A DNA stretch of 64,000 nucleotides, taken from Streptomyces sp. NBC_00459 (GTDB lineage Bacteria; Actinomycetota; Actinomycetes; Streptomycetales; Streptomycetaceae). Below, piece by piece: positions 31,378 through 41,338 of this stretch. Every line of letters starts with the position of its first letter. Position 1 is the stretch's first letter. Below the pieces are notes generated by a model. It worked only from the letters and a program-made list of their open reading frames with translations, made no database searches and was not told the DNA's origin. Location of the stretch: NCBI RefSeq assembly GCF_036013955.1, contig NZ_CP107903.1, positions 6,324,001 to 6,388,000 on the forward strand, given 5' to 3'. Position numbers and translations under genes: made by a program.

Positions 31378-33417
31378 ATGCCGAACCGACTGGCCCATGA
31401 GACGTCCCCCTATCTCCTCCAGCACGCCGACAACCCGGTCGACTGGTGGCCCTGGTCGGCCGAGGCGTTCGAGGAGGCGCGGCGCAGCGGCAGACCGGTC
31501 CTGTTGAGCGTCGGCTACAGCAGCTGCCACTGGTGCCACGTCATGGCGCACGAGTCCTTCGAGGACCAGGCCACCGCCGACTACCTCAACGAGCACTTCG
31601 TCAGCGTCAAGGTCGACCGCGAGGAGCGGCCCGACGTCGACGCCGTCTACATGGAGGCCGTCCAGGCCGCGACCGGCCAGGGCGGCTGGCCCATGACGGT
31701 GTTCCTCACGCCCGACGCCGAGCCCTTCTACTTCGGTACCTACTTCCCGCCCGTGTCCCGCAGCGGCATGCCCTCCTTCCGGGAGGTGCTGGAGGGGGTC
31801 CGCGCCGCCTGGACCGACCGGCGGGACGAGGTCTCCGAGGTCGCACAGAAGATCGTGCGGGACCTCGCCGGGCGGGAGATCGGGTACGGCGCGTCCGAGG
31901 CGCCCGGCGAGGAGGAGCAGGCGCGGGCGCTGCTCGGGCTCACCCGGGAGTACGACGCCCAGCGAGGTGGATTCGGCGGCGCGCCGAAGTTTCCGCCGTC
32001 CATGGCCCTGGAGTTCCTGCTGCGGCACAGCGCCCGTACAGGGTCCGAGGGCGCGCTGCAGATGGCGCAGGACACCTGTGAGCGCATGGCCCGGGGCGGG
32101 ATCTACGACCAGCTCGGCGGCGGCTTCGCCCGGTACTCCGTCGACCGGGAGTGGGTCGTGCCCCACTTCGAGAAGATGCTGTACGACAACGCGTTGCTGT
32201 GCCGCGTGTACGCCCATCTCTGGCGCGCCACCGGCTCCGAGCTCGCCAAGCGCGTCGCCCTGGAGACCGCCGACTTCATGGTGCGTGAACTCCGCACGAA
32301 CGAAGGGGGGTTCGCGTCCGCGCTCGACGCCGACAGTGACGACGGGACCGGGACGGGCAAGCATGTCGAAGGTGCCTACTACGTGTGGACGCCGGCCCAG
32401 CTCGCCGAGGTGCTCGGTGCCGAGGACGCGGAGCTTGCCGCGCACTACTTCGGGGTGACGGCGGAGGGCACCTTCGAGGAGGGGGCCTCTGTCCTCCAAC
32501 TTCCGCAGCACGAGGGCGTGTTCGACGCCAAAAAGGTCGCGTCCGTCAAGGCGAGGCTGCTGGACGCCCGTCGTGAGCGGCCCGCTCCCGGGCGGGACGA
32601 CAAGGTGGTCGCCGCCTGGAACGGGCTCGCCGTCGCGGCGCTCGCCGAGACCGGCGCCTACTTCGAGCGGCCGGACCTCGTGGACGCCGCGCTGGCCGCC
32701 GCCGATCTTCTCGTACGGGTTCATCTGGACGATCGGGCCCAGCTCGCCCGTACCAGCAAGGACGGCAAGGTCGGGCCGAACGCCGGGGTGTTGGAGGACT
32801 ACGCCGATGTCGCCGAGGGGTTCCTCGCCCTTGCCTCAGTGACGGGGGAGGGTGTGTGGCTGGAGTTCGCCGGGTTCCTGCTCGACCATGTGCTCGTGCG
32901 GTTCGTCGACGCCGAGTCGGGGGCGTTGTTCGACACCGCGAGTGACGCCGAGCAGCTCATCCGGCGGCCGCAGGATCCGACCGACAACGCGGTGCCCTCC
33001 GGGTGGACGGCCGCTGCGGGGGCGCTGCTCGGTTACGCGGCCCAGACCGGTGCCGAGCCCCATCGGGCCGCCGCCGAGCGGGCGTTGGGGGTCGTGAAGG
33101 CGCTCGGGCCGCGTGTGCCGAGGTTCATCGGGTGGGGGCTCGCTGTAGCGGAGGCGCTGCTCGACGGGCCCCGGGAGGTTGCGGTGGTCGGGCCGGAGCT
33201 TGGTGATCCGGCCACGACGGTCCTGCACCGTACGGCACTTCTGGCCACGGCTCCGGGGGCTGTGGTCGCTGTGGGGATCGTGGGCAGTGATGAGTTGCCG
33301 TTGCTTGCCGGGCGGCCCCTCGTCGGTGGGGAGCCGACCGCGTATGTCTGCCGGAACTTCACGTGTGACGCTCCGACGACCGATCCGGAGCGGTTGCGTG
33401 TCGCGCTGGGCGGCTGA
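31378..33417 (+). CDS. Thioredoxin domain-containing protein (DUF255/YyaL family)
   Basis: The product is 679 residues. The N-terminal DUF255 thioredoxin fold has NRLAHETSPYLLQHADNPVDW and the redox motif C-H-W-C in SYSSCHWCHVMAHESF-like sequence. The remainder is an alpha/alpha barrel of the six-hairpin type: GGIYDQLGGGFARYS, VPHFEKMLYDNALL, and DDKVVAAWNGLAVAAL. Members are widespread; a role in thiol chemistry or N-acetylglucosamine-2-epimerase-like folding is suggested but unproven. The start at 31378 fits the leaderless promoter; an in-frame ATG at 31369 is an alternative. Confidence 0.88.
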   Translation: MPNRLAHETSPYLLQHADNPVDWWPWSAEAFEEARRSGRPVLLSVGYSSCHWCHVMAHESFEDQATADYLNEHFVSVKVDREERPDVDAVYMEAVQAATGQGGWPMTVFLTPDAEPFYFGTYFPPVSRSGMPSFREVLEGVRAAWTDRRDEVSEVAQKIVRDLAGREIGYGASEAPGEEEQARALLGLTREYDAQRGGFGGAPKFPPSMALEFLLRHSARTGSEGALQMAQDTCERMARGGIYDQLGGGFARYSVDREWVVPHFEKMLYDNALLCRVYAHLWRATGSELAKRVALETADFMVRELRTNEGGFASALDADSDDGTGTGKHVEGAYYVWTPAQLAEVLGAEDAELAAHYFGVTAEGTFEEGASVLQLPQHEGVFDAKKVASVKARLLDARRERPAPGRDDKVVAAWNGLAVAALAETGAYFERPDLVDAALAAADLLVRVHLDDRAQLARTSKDGKVGPNAGVLEDYADVAEGFLALASVTGEGVWLEFAGFLLDHVLVRFVDAESGALFDTASDAEQLIRRPQDPTDNAVPSGWTAAAGALLGYAAQTGAEPHRAAAERALGVVKALGPRVPRFIGWGLAVAEALLDGPREVAVVGPELGDPATTVLHRTALLATAPGAVVAVGIVGSDELPLLAGRPLVGGEPTAYVCRNFTCDAPTTDPERLRVALGG

Positions 33418-33429
33418 GTTCGCCTCCGG

Positions 33430-33518
33430 CGCCCCTACCCGTTCCCATCCCCTGGGGGCTGCGCCCCAGACCCCCCTTCGCGCTGAACGCGCTCGTCCTC
33501 GAGCGCCGGACGGGCTGA
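33430..33518. repeat. Dispersed intergenic repeat, copy 1 (convergent gap)
   Basis: This element reads GCCCCTACCCG, then a CTGGGGGCTGCGCCCC hairpin, CAGACCCCCC, GCGCTGAACGCGCTCGTCC and GCGCCGGACGGGCTG. It is nearly identical to a copy at 38926-39025 and lies between two convergent genes. The hairpin could terminate transcription. It appears to be a repeated Streptomyces intergenic element. Confidence 0.7.
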
Positions 33519-33534
33519 GGGTGCGGGCCTGTGC

Positions 33535-34176
33535 TCACTCCGTCGGGAGGCCGTGTTCGAAGACGTTCACCGTGCGGTCCACCAGGTCGGCCAGGTTGTC
33601 CTTGAAGTCGTTCTGTGCCCAGTAGACAGTGACCTCCGACAGGCCGCCGATCAGGGACATCGCGTAGACGCGGACCTCCAGGTCGGCGGGGTCGCGGCCG
33701 GCGCGCTCCGCGATGACGCGGCAGAGGAGGCGGCCGGTCTCGGACATGCTCTCGATCATGCGGGAGCGGACCGCCGGGACCTCCAGCATCAGACGGCTGC
33801 GCAGCCGGGTCACCTCCGGCTCCTCGATCGAGCTGATGCCGACGGCCCGTTTCAGGATGTACCGCAGGGAGTCGAGCCAGGGTTCGTCCGCCGGGCGCGC
33901 GCGCAGTTCCTCCTCCAGCACGGAGTCGTACTCGTCGGTGAGCACGATGTCCTCCTTGGTGGGGAAGTAGCGGAAGACCGTGGACTGCGACACCTCGGCG
34001 CGCTCGGCGATCTGCTCGATCGTTGTGGCGTCGTACCCCTGGTTCTCGATCAGTTCGTACGTCGCGGCACGGATCGCCATCCGGGTCTTGATCTTCTTCC
34101 GCTCACGGAGGCCCAGCTGGGGGCGGTCGGCGAGGGGAGATGTGCGTGCGGCCGTCATGGGCTCATTGTCGGCCAT
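33535..34176 (-). CDS. TetR-family transcriptional regulator
   Basis: The product is 213 residues. The N-terminal HTH is RMAIRAATYELIENQGYDA, then TTIEQIAERAEVSQSTVFRYFPTKEDI. The C-terminal half is a helical ligand/dimer domain. The ATG at 34176 overlaps the upstream MFS gene by 14 bases (an ATG at 34158 would leave a short gap). The regulator is thus co-transcribed with the MFS transporter, and the palindrome in the MFS promoter is the likely operator, giving feedback control. The ligand may be a transported drug-like compound. Confidence 0.88.
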   Translation of the reverse strand: MADNEPMTAARTSPLADRPQLGLRERKKIKTRMAIRAATYELIENQGYDATTIEQIAERAEVSQSTVFRYFPTKEDIVLTDEYDSVLEEELRARPADEPWLDSLRYILKRAVGISSIEEPEVTRLRSRLMLEVPAVRSRMIESMSETGRLLCRVIAERAGRDPADLEVRVYAMSLIGGLSEVTVYWAQNDFKDNLADLVDRTVNVFEHGLPTE

Positions 34177-35818
34177 CGGGTCGGCCGGTAGCCATGTCGG
34201 TGGCCGTGTCCATGGCCACGTCAGGGGTGGTGTCAGGCGTGGTGGCAGGGGTGAGGGGTGTCGGGTTCGTCGGCGCGGGCCCGGTGTGTGTCGGGGTGTT
34301 GGGGAGGAACGCCCCGGCCAGCAGCGCCGCCGCCAGAGCCGCCACTCCGCTCACCAGCAGGATGACGCCCATGCCGTGGACGTACGCACTGTTCGCGGAG
34401 GTCAGCAGCTGCGCCGATCCCGTCCGGTCCGCGATCAGGTGGGCCGCCACCACCGAGTCGCCGGCCGTGTCCGCGAGGCCGGCGGGCAGGCCCGTGACGT
34501 CGAGGCGGTCGCGGAAGGTGCTCGCCAGCAGGCTGCCCAGCAGTGCGATGCCGATCGCGCCGCCCACCTGACGCAGCGTCATCAGGAGGCCGGAGCCGCT
34601 GCCCGCGCGGTCGGCGGGCAGGGCGGCCAGGGCGCCGTCCATCGCCGGGACGACGGCGAAGCCGAAGCCGAGGCCGGCGATGGTCAGCCACAGGGCCGTG
34701 TAGCCGTAGCCCGCGTCGACCGTCGTACGGCTGCCCAGGATCGCGGCGAAGGCCAGAACGACCAGGCCGGCGGTCACTGTCGCCCGTGACCCGAACCGGG
34801 CGCCCACGGGCTGTGCCGTCCGCGCGGCCACCGACAGGCCGGCCATCAGCGGCAGCAGCCGTACGCCCGTGCCCAGGGCGTCGCTGCCCAGTACCGCCTG
34901 AAGATACGGCGGCAGCACGAACATCAGGCCGGACAGGACGAACATCACCAGCGTCGCCGCGACCGTGTTCAGCAGGAAGCCCCGGTGGGAGAGGAGCGTC
35001 ATGTCGAGCATGGGGCGGGTGGCGCGGCGTTCGCGCAGGACGAGGGATGTGAGGAGTACGGCCGCTGCGGCGAACAGGGTGAGGACCAGCGGGTCGGTCC
35101 AGCCCCGGGTGGGCGCCTCGATGATCGCGTAGATGAGCGCGCCCAGGCCCGTGGCCGTGAGCGCGGTGGAGGCCACGTCCACCTTGGGGGAGGCCGGGTC
35201 GCGGGTCTCGGGGAGGAGGAACACGCAGGCCGCGATGCCGATGGCGACCATCGGGACGTTGATCAGGAAGACCGAGCCCCACCAGAAGTGGTTGAGCAGC
35301 CAGCCGCCGATGATCGGGCCCAGCGGCATTCCGAGTGCGGAGCCGGCCGAGATGACGCCGACGGCCTTGGTGCGCTCGTGGGGCGGGAAGAGCGAGGGCA
35401 GTACGGAGAGGGCCAGGGGCATGACCAGGGCCGCGCCCACTCCCATCAGCGCGCGGGCCGCGATGATCCAGTTCACGTCGTCGGCCAGCGCCCCGACGAG
35501 GGATCCGGCGAGGAAGACGCCGAGCCCGGCGATCAGCATCCGGCGCCGCCCGAAGCGGTCGCCGAGGAGACCTGCCGGGAGCATCAGCGCGGCGAACACG
35601 ACGATGTACGCGTCCGCCATCCACTGCTGTTCGCCGGTGGACGCGCCGAGCTGCTCGGCCATCGTCGGCAGCGCCACGTTGAGGATCGTCATGTCGAAGC
35701 CGAGGACGAGCATGCTCGCGACCAGGGCGCCCAGGGCCCACCAGCGGCGGGGGTCGAGGGGTGGGGTGGTGTCGGTGTCGAGGTCTGTGCCGGCGTCCGG
35801 TCCATTGACGGTAACCAT
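34163..35818 (-). CDS. MFS drug-exporter of the DHA2 (14-TMS) family
   Basis: The product is 551 residues with about 14 membrane segments. Family patterns are the N-terminal LDMTILNVALPTM-like FDMTILNVALPTM, YIVVFAALMLPAGLLGDRFGRRRML for motif A, and MGVGAALVMPLALSVL for motif C. Such proteins export drugs in exchange for protons. The extended C-terminus is Pro/Thr/Asp-rich low-complexity sequence. The gene leads a two-gene unit with the TetR regulator, and transcription appears to start at the ATG. The substrate is unknown. Confidence 0.9.
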   Translation of the reverse strand: MVTVNGPDAGTDLDTDTTPPLDPRRWWALGALVASMLVLGFDMTILNVALPTMAEQLGASTGEQQWMADAYIVVFAALMLPAGLLGDRFGRRRMLIAGLGVFLAGSLVGALADDVNWIIAARALMGVGAALVMPLALSVLPSLFPPHERTKAVGVISAGSALGMPLGPIIGGWLLNHFWWGSVFLINVPMVAIGIAACVFLLPETRDPASPKVDVASTALTATGLGALIYAIIEAPTRGWTDPLVLTLFAAAAVLLTSLVLRERRATRPMLDMTLLSHRGFLLNTVAATLVMFVLSGLMFVLPPYLQAVLGSDALGTGVRLLPLMAGLSVAARTAQPVGARFGSRATVTAGLVVLAFAAILGSRTTVDAGYGYTALWLTIAGLGFGFAVVPAMDGALAALPADRAGSGSGLLMTLRQVGGAIGIALLGSLLASTFRDRLDVTGLPAGLADTAGDSVVAAHLIADRTGSAQLLTSANSAYVHGMGVILLVSGVAALAAALLAGAFLPNTPTHTGPAPTNPTPLTPATTPDTTPDVAMDTATDMATGRPDGRQ

Positions 35819-35823
35819 GAAAT

Positions 35824-35856
35824 GAGAGTAGCTCTCAAAAGGTGGTGGCTGTCAAT
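35824..35856 (-). promoter_or_regulatory. MFS promoter with palindromic TetR-type operator
   Basis: On the minus strand, TTGACA (35851-35856) and TACTCT (35826-35831) are 19 bases apart. The perfect palindrome TGAGAG-TAG-CTCTCA (35824-35838) covers the -10 box. The -10 ends 7 bases before the ATG at 35818, so the message is probably leaderless and blocked by repressor binding. The spacer is 1-2 bases longer than usual. Confidence 0.65.
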
Positions 35857-35902
35857 GTGATTCGGGTACCGGGGCGCGAGAATCGGCTGTGGGGCACAGA
35901 AA

Positions 35903-35929
35903 ATGGCCGCGACTCGACGTCGCGGCCAT
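35903..35929 (-). terminator. Terminator after the TrhA-like gene
   Basis: ATGGCCGCGAC (35903-35913) and GTCGCGGCCAT (35919-35929) form a perfect 11-bp stem with a 5-base loop, 19 bases downstream of the TrhA-like gene and before the MFS promoter. It should separate the two transcription units. Confidence 0.75.
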
Positions 35930-35947
35930 CAGGGGAGGGGTCGGGGA

Positions 35948-36667
35948 TCACCCGTGCTGGTACGCCACCATCGAGATGCCGATGTAGTGCGTGACGAAGG
36001 CCGCGAGGGTGAGGGAGTGGAACACCTCGTGGAAACCGAACCAGTGCGGTGACGGGTTGGGGCGCTTGAGCCCGTAGATCACGCCGCCCGCGCTGTAGAG
36101 GAGCCCGCCGACGAGGACCAGTACCAGGACGGCGATGCCGCCCGCGCGCATGAAGTCGGGCAGGAAGAAGACGGCCGCCCAGCCCATCGCGATGTAGCAG
36201 GGGGTGTAGAGCCAGCGCGGGGCGCCGACCCAGAACACGCGGAAGGCGATACCGGCCACGGCCGCGCCCCAGATGCCCCACAGGAGCCACTGCCCCTTGC
36301 TCGCGGGGAGCAGCAGCATCGTCAGCGGGGTGTAGGTGCCCGCGATGATCAGGAAGATGTTGGCGTGGTCGAGCCTGCGCAGGACGCCGTCCATGCGCGG
36401 ACTCCAGGTGCCGCGGTGGTAGAGCGCGCTCACGCCGAACAGCAGGCAGGCGGTGAGGGTGAAGATCCCGCAGGCGATGCGCGCCCGGCTCGAACTGGCG
36501 AGCGCGGTGAGGACCAGGCCGGAGATGAGTACGGCCGGAAACATGCCGAGATGCAGCCAGCCGCGCAGCTTGGGCTTGATCTCATCGGAATGTGGCAGTG
36601 AGAGCGCCAGGGGACCGCGGCCGACGGCCGGCGAGTCCAGGGGCGCGTCGGGGGCGGACGCAGTCAT
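35948..36667 (-). CDS. Hemolysin III / TrhA-like PAQR membrane protein
   Basis: The product is 239 residues with seven membrane helices. PAQR-type residues appear in order: KPKLRGWLHLGMFP, SALYHRGTW (the ExxxxSALYH-like motif), RRLDHANIFLIIAGTYTP, and a late HWFGFHEVFHSLTLAAF with the metal-binding histidines. Members are involved in membrane energetics or hydrolase activity. TACGAT at 36675-36680 lies 7 bases before the ATG, so the message may be leaderless. A terminator follows. Confidence 0.85.
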   Translation of the reverse strand: MTASAPDAPLDSPAVGRGPLALSLPHSDEIKPKLRGWLHLGMFPAVLISGLVLTALASSSRARIACGIFTLTACLLFGVSALYHRGTWSPRMDGVLRRLDHANIFLIIAGTYTPLTMLLLPASKGQWLLWGIWGAAVAGIAFRVFWVGAPRWLYTPCYIAMGWAAVFFLPDFMRAGGIAVLVLVLVGGLLYSAGGVIYGLKRPNPSPHWFGFHEVFHSLTLAAFVTHYIGISMVAYQHG

Positions 36668-36996
36668 GACGGCAATCGTACCTACGCAACCGTAAGTTAC
36701 GTGTCAGTTCGGTGACGGGAAGGGCTGGAAGTGGTCAGCCTCTCATGTGTGTTGGGTCTCGGGTGTACCAGGTGAATACGGGGTGACCCGGAGGAAACGT
36801 CCTGGCGGGCGGCGAATGAGTGGCGATGGTCACGTCGCTCAGGTGTGAGGCCCTCTGGACAGATGGGCGCTCCAGTCGGATGATCAAATGAGTGCGGTCG
36901 GCACCGGATGAGCGCCATTGATCAATACCGTGAAGCATCCGGGTCGCAGCCCCCAAGGGGCAGTCAACAAAAAAACCCTCATTCAAGGAGCAGATC
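36668..36996. other. Intergenic region upstream of pckA
   Basis: These 329 bases between divergent genes contain no convincing ORF. The left end carries the TrhA-like promoter. The right end holds the pckA leader: a polyA tract (36968-36976) and AAGGAG at 36985-36990 before the GTG. Several TTGATC/TTGATCA-type stretches near 36918-36925 could be the pckA -35, but no -10 partner was clear. Confidence 0.5.
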
Positions 36997-38844
<1,848 letters not shown>

Positions 38845-38925
38845 GGCCCGCCCCTGTAACTCCGCGGCCGGCCGGACTTGCCCTGACCTGCGACGTCGTC
38901 ATGGCCGGCCGCGGTGGTTCCTTCT

Positions 38926-39128
38926 CGCCCCCGCCGCCCCTACCCGTCCCATCCTGTCCCTGGGGGCTGCGCCCCCAGACCCCCCATCGCGCTGAACGCG
39001 CTCGTCCTCAAACGCCGGACGGGCTGGATACGCGGGCCGGCGTTGGTATTTCAGCCTCTCCGGCGTTTGAGGAGCGGGGTCTGGGGCGGAGCCCCAGAAG
39101 GATGGGACGGGTAGGGGCGGCGGGGGCG
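38926..39128. terminator. Large inverted repeat made of two facing copies of the intergenic element
   Basis: A perfect 30-bp arm (38926-38955) pairs with 39099-39128. Inside, CCTCAAACGCCGGA (39006-39019) pairs perfectly with 39059-39072, and the CTGGGG hairpins pair imperfectly. The left half (38930-39025) is nearly the same as the copy at 33430-33518, and the right half is an inverted, shorter copy. It lies between the convergent pckA and the TelA operon and can terminate both. Confidence 0.75.
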
Positions 39129-39147
39129 AAGAACGCCTGTGGGTCGG

Positions 39148-39759
39148 TTACGCGCGGTCCTCCAGGTAGCGGGTGTGTGTCTCCTGGCGTCGGGCCTCTG
39201 CCTCGCGGAGGCTTGCCGCCAGCCGCTCCGCCTCCTCGTGCAGCAGTCCGAGCTGTCGCTCCAGGTGCCGTTCCGGCGGTTCGGTGCCCGGCGTCAGCCT
39301 GGTCCACCACCGGGTCCGTACGAAGGTGTCGACGGCCTCCGGTACGTCCTGCCGTACGGCCCGGGAGAGCGCGTGGACGCCCTCCGGGTCGGTCGCCAGC
39401 ACCTCGCCGGACCAGCCGGGATCCAGCAGCGCCGTGAGCAGTCCGGTGAGTTCGGAGAGTCGGCCGGCGGCGGCGGGCGGCAGTTCGACGCCTTCGAGGT
39501 ATGTCAGCAACCGGCCGAAGTCCCCGCGCAGCTCGTCGAGTTGGGCGGAGAGCTGTGCGGACGGATCCGGGAAGTCCGGCACCGGCTGCCGCTCCGGCGG
39601 GGCGATCAGCGCGCCCGCGCCGTACAGTCCGGCGACGACGACCGGCCAGTACGGTCCCGCCACACCGATGAAGGTCAGACCCAGACCCACCAGCCCGCAC
39701 GCGCTGCCGGCGATGTTCTTGCGGGACTCCAGGAACCCCATGAATCTACTGGTAGCCAC
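39148..39759 (-). CDS. Membrane protein, last gene of the TelA/VWA operon
   Basis: The product is 203 residues. Two membrane segments (GSACGLVGLGLTFIGVA and PYWPVVVAGLYGAGALI, about 17-50) form a hairpin followed by a long helical, charged cytoplasmic region with coiled-coil character (ERHLERQLGLLHEEAERLAA and similar). The family is not recognised. AAGGAG upstream of the GTG at 39759 and a 14-base overlap with the VWA gene show coupling. Its place suggests a membrane partner of TelA and the VWA protein, perhaps as scaffold. Confidence 0.7.
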   Translation of the reverse strand: MATSRFMGFLESRKNIAGSACGLVGLGLTFIGVAGPYWPVVVAGLYGAGALIAPPERQPVPDFPDPSAQLSAQLDELRGDFGRLLTYLEGVELPPAAAGRLSELTGLLTALLDPGWSGEVLATDPEGVHALSRAVRQDVPEAVDTFVRTRWWTRLTPGTEPPERHLERQLGLLHEEAERLAASLREAEARRQETHTRYLEDRA

Positions 39760-41338
39760 GGATCTCCTTGAACGCGCCGTCCAGCGAGCCCTGCCGGGCG
39801 TCGAAGAGACGGCCGCCGGTCAGGTCGGCGATGTGTGCCAGCTCGGAGCGGTCGGAGTCGCCGAAGAGGATGGGGAAGACGGGTATCTCCAGCTGCCGGC
39901 CCGGGAGCCGACGGTAGAAGCCGTCGAACTCGGCCGCCTTCGCGCCCGCGGTGTTCTCGCCGTCCGTCATCAGCACGATCGACGTGAACGTGTCGCGGTC
40001 GGCGCCGAGTTGCTCGTACGCCTTCTCCAGCGAGGTGTAGATCGCGGTGTCGCCGTCCGCCACCAGCCCGTCGGTGTCCCGGCGGATCGCGGCGAGTCCG
40101 CTCTGCGGATCGGAGGGGCTCACCACATGCGTTCGTACGCTCTTCACGTCCGAGCCGAACGGCATCAGCGTGACCTCCTCGCGCTGCCGGAAGTCGCCGG
40201 TGAGGCCGCGCAGCGCCTGCTTCAGCCCGGACAGCCGCTCGCCCTCCATCGAGCCCGAGGTGTCGAGGACGTACACCGTCCGCGACGGGCGGCGCAGCTC
40301 GTTCTCGTACGCGTCGAGCAGGCCGTCGGCGACGGATCGGCTGCCCGGGAAGGGCAGTTCACGGCGGCGGGAGGTGTCGAGGCCGGTCGCGGGCGGTACG
40401 GAGGCGACGACCGGGCGCCGGTGGGTGACGTCGGTGATCTCGCGTTGAGTGGCCGGGGTGCGCAGGGCCTCCGTCAGCCGGCGTACGTCCTCCCGGGTGG
40501 CGGCGTCGGTCGACGCGAGCGAGGTGACCGGGTAGTCGGCGGTGACGACTCCGTCGCGCGGGCGGATCACCGTGAGCCCCGGGATGCCCTTGAGGACGGA
40601 CTCGTAGTTGAGCAGGGCGTCGACCGTGCCGCGCCGCTCGTACGCGGCGGCCAGCCAGCCCGACGAACCGGACGTCAGCTTCTGCCCCTTGAAGAACTCC
40701 TTCAGCCGCGGGGACGCCTTCGTCACCTCGGCGTCGGTGAGTGCGGACTGCGCGCCGGACAGTCCCGAGGCGACCGAAACCAGCGTGGAGAAACCGGAGT
40801 TGGAACGCGCCGGGTCGGTCATGCCGTACGTCAGTCTCCCGTCCCGTACCGCCTCCTCGACCTGGGACCAGGTGACCTGCTCGGGCTTCCAGCCCAACTC
40901 GGCGACGGTGGCGGCCCTGACCCCGATCGCCACCGGGCTCGACATGACGGACGTCTCGGAGACGACCTTCCTCGCCGCGTCGGGACGCAGCCGCAGATAG
41001 TCGTTGGAGGACAGCCACAGGGCGTCGTACACCCCGTCGGTCTTCCCCTTCGCCAGCAGTTCGACGGCGTCGAGGGTGCCCATGTAGGTGGGCCGGACCT
41101 TGATGCCGGTGTCCTTCTCGACCTTGTCGAGGACGGGCTTCATGTCGGAGAGTTCGCTGGAGGCGAGGACACGGAGGGTGCCGGGCTCGGGGGCGGCGGC
41201 CGGGTCCTGGGACGGCTTCTCCGCCGTGCAGGCGGAGGCGGTCAGGAGGACGAGGACGAGTGCTAGAAGGGCGGCGGCGCTGAGCCGGTGTCTCCCGCTC
41301 ACGCCAGTGCCAGTGCCAGTGCCAGTTCCTGTGCTCAT
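39746..41338 (-). CDS. Lipoprotein with solute-binding-like and VWA domains
   Basis: The product is 530 residues. A signal peptide with a lipobox-like SASAC (C37) is followed by a periplasmic-binding-protein-like region (about 52-330: TLRVLASSELSDMKPVLD, YGMTDPARSNSGFS). The C-terminal VWA domain (about 350-530) has the MIDAS start DTSGSM (D359, S361, S363) and later LMTDGENT. Four tandem GCCAGT units (41306-41329) encode a TGTGTG tract right after the start. The ATG overlaps the TelA stop (ATGA). It may display a metal-dependent adhesion domain on the membrane and work with TelA; the family combination is described elsewhere for Ter-like systems. Confidence 0.78.
   Translation of the reverse strand: MSTGTGTGTGTGVSGRHRLSAAALLALVLVLLTASACTAEKPSQDPAAAPEPGTLRVLASSELSDMKPVLDKVEKDTGIKVRPTYMGTLDAVELLAKGKTDGVYDALWLSSNDYLRLRPDAARKVVSETSVMSSPVAIGVRAATVAELGWKPEQVTWSQVEEAVRDGRLTYGMTDPARSNSGFSTLVSVASGLSGAQSALTDAEVTKASPRLKEFFKGQKLTSGSSGWLAAAYERRGTVDALLNYESVLKGIPGLTVIRPRDGVVTADYPVTSLASTDAATREDVRRLTEALRTPATQREITDVTHRRPVVASVPPATGLDTSRRRELPFPGSRSVADGLLDAYENELRRPSRTVYVLDTSGSMEGERLSGLKQALRGLTGDFRQREEVTLMPFGSDVKSVRTHVVSPSDPQSGLAAIRRDTDGLVADGDTAIYTSLEKAYEQLGADRDTFTSIVLMTDGENTAGAKAAEFDGFYRRLPGRQLEIPVFPILFGDSDRSELAHIADLTGGRLFDARQGSLDGAFKEIRGYQ

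Noticed and set aside
29863..32724. Long minus-strand ORF (953 codons) opposite the thioredoxin-domain gene
   Set aside because: Low-complexity composition; the plus-strand gene carries the C-H-W-C and barrel motifs.
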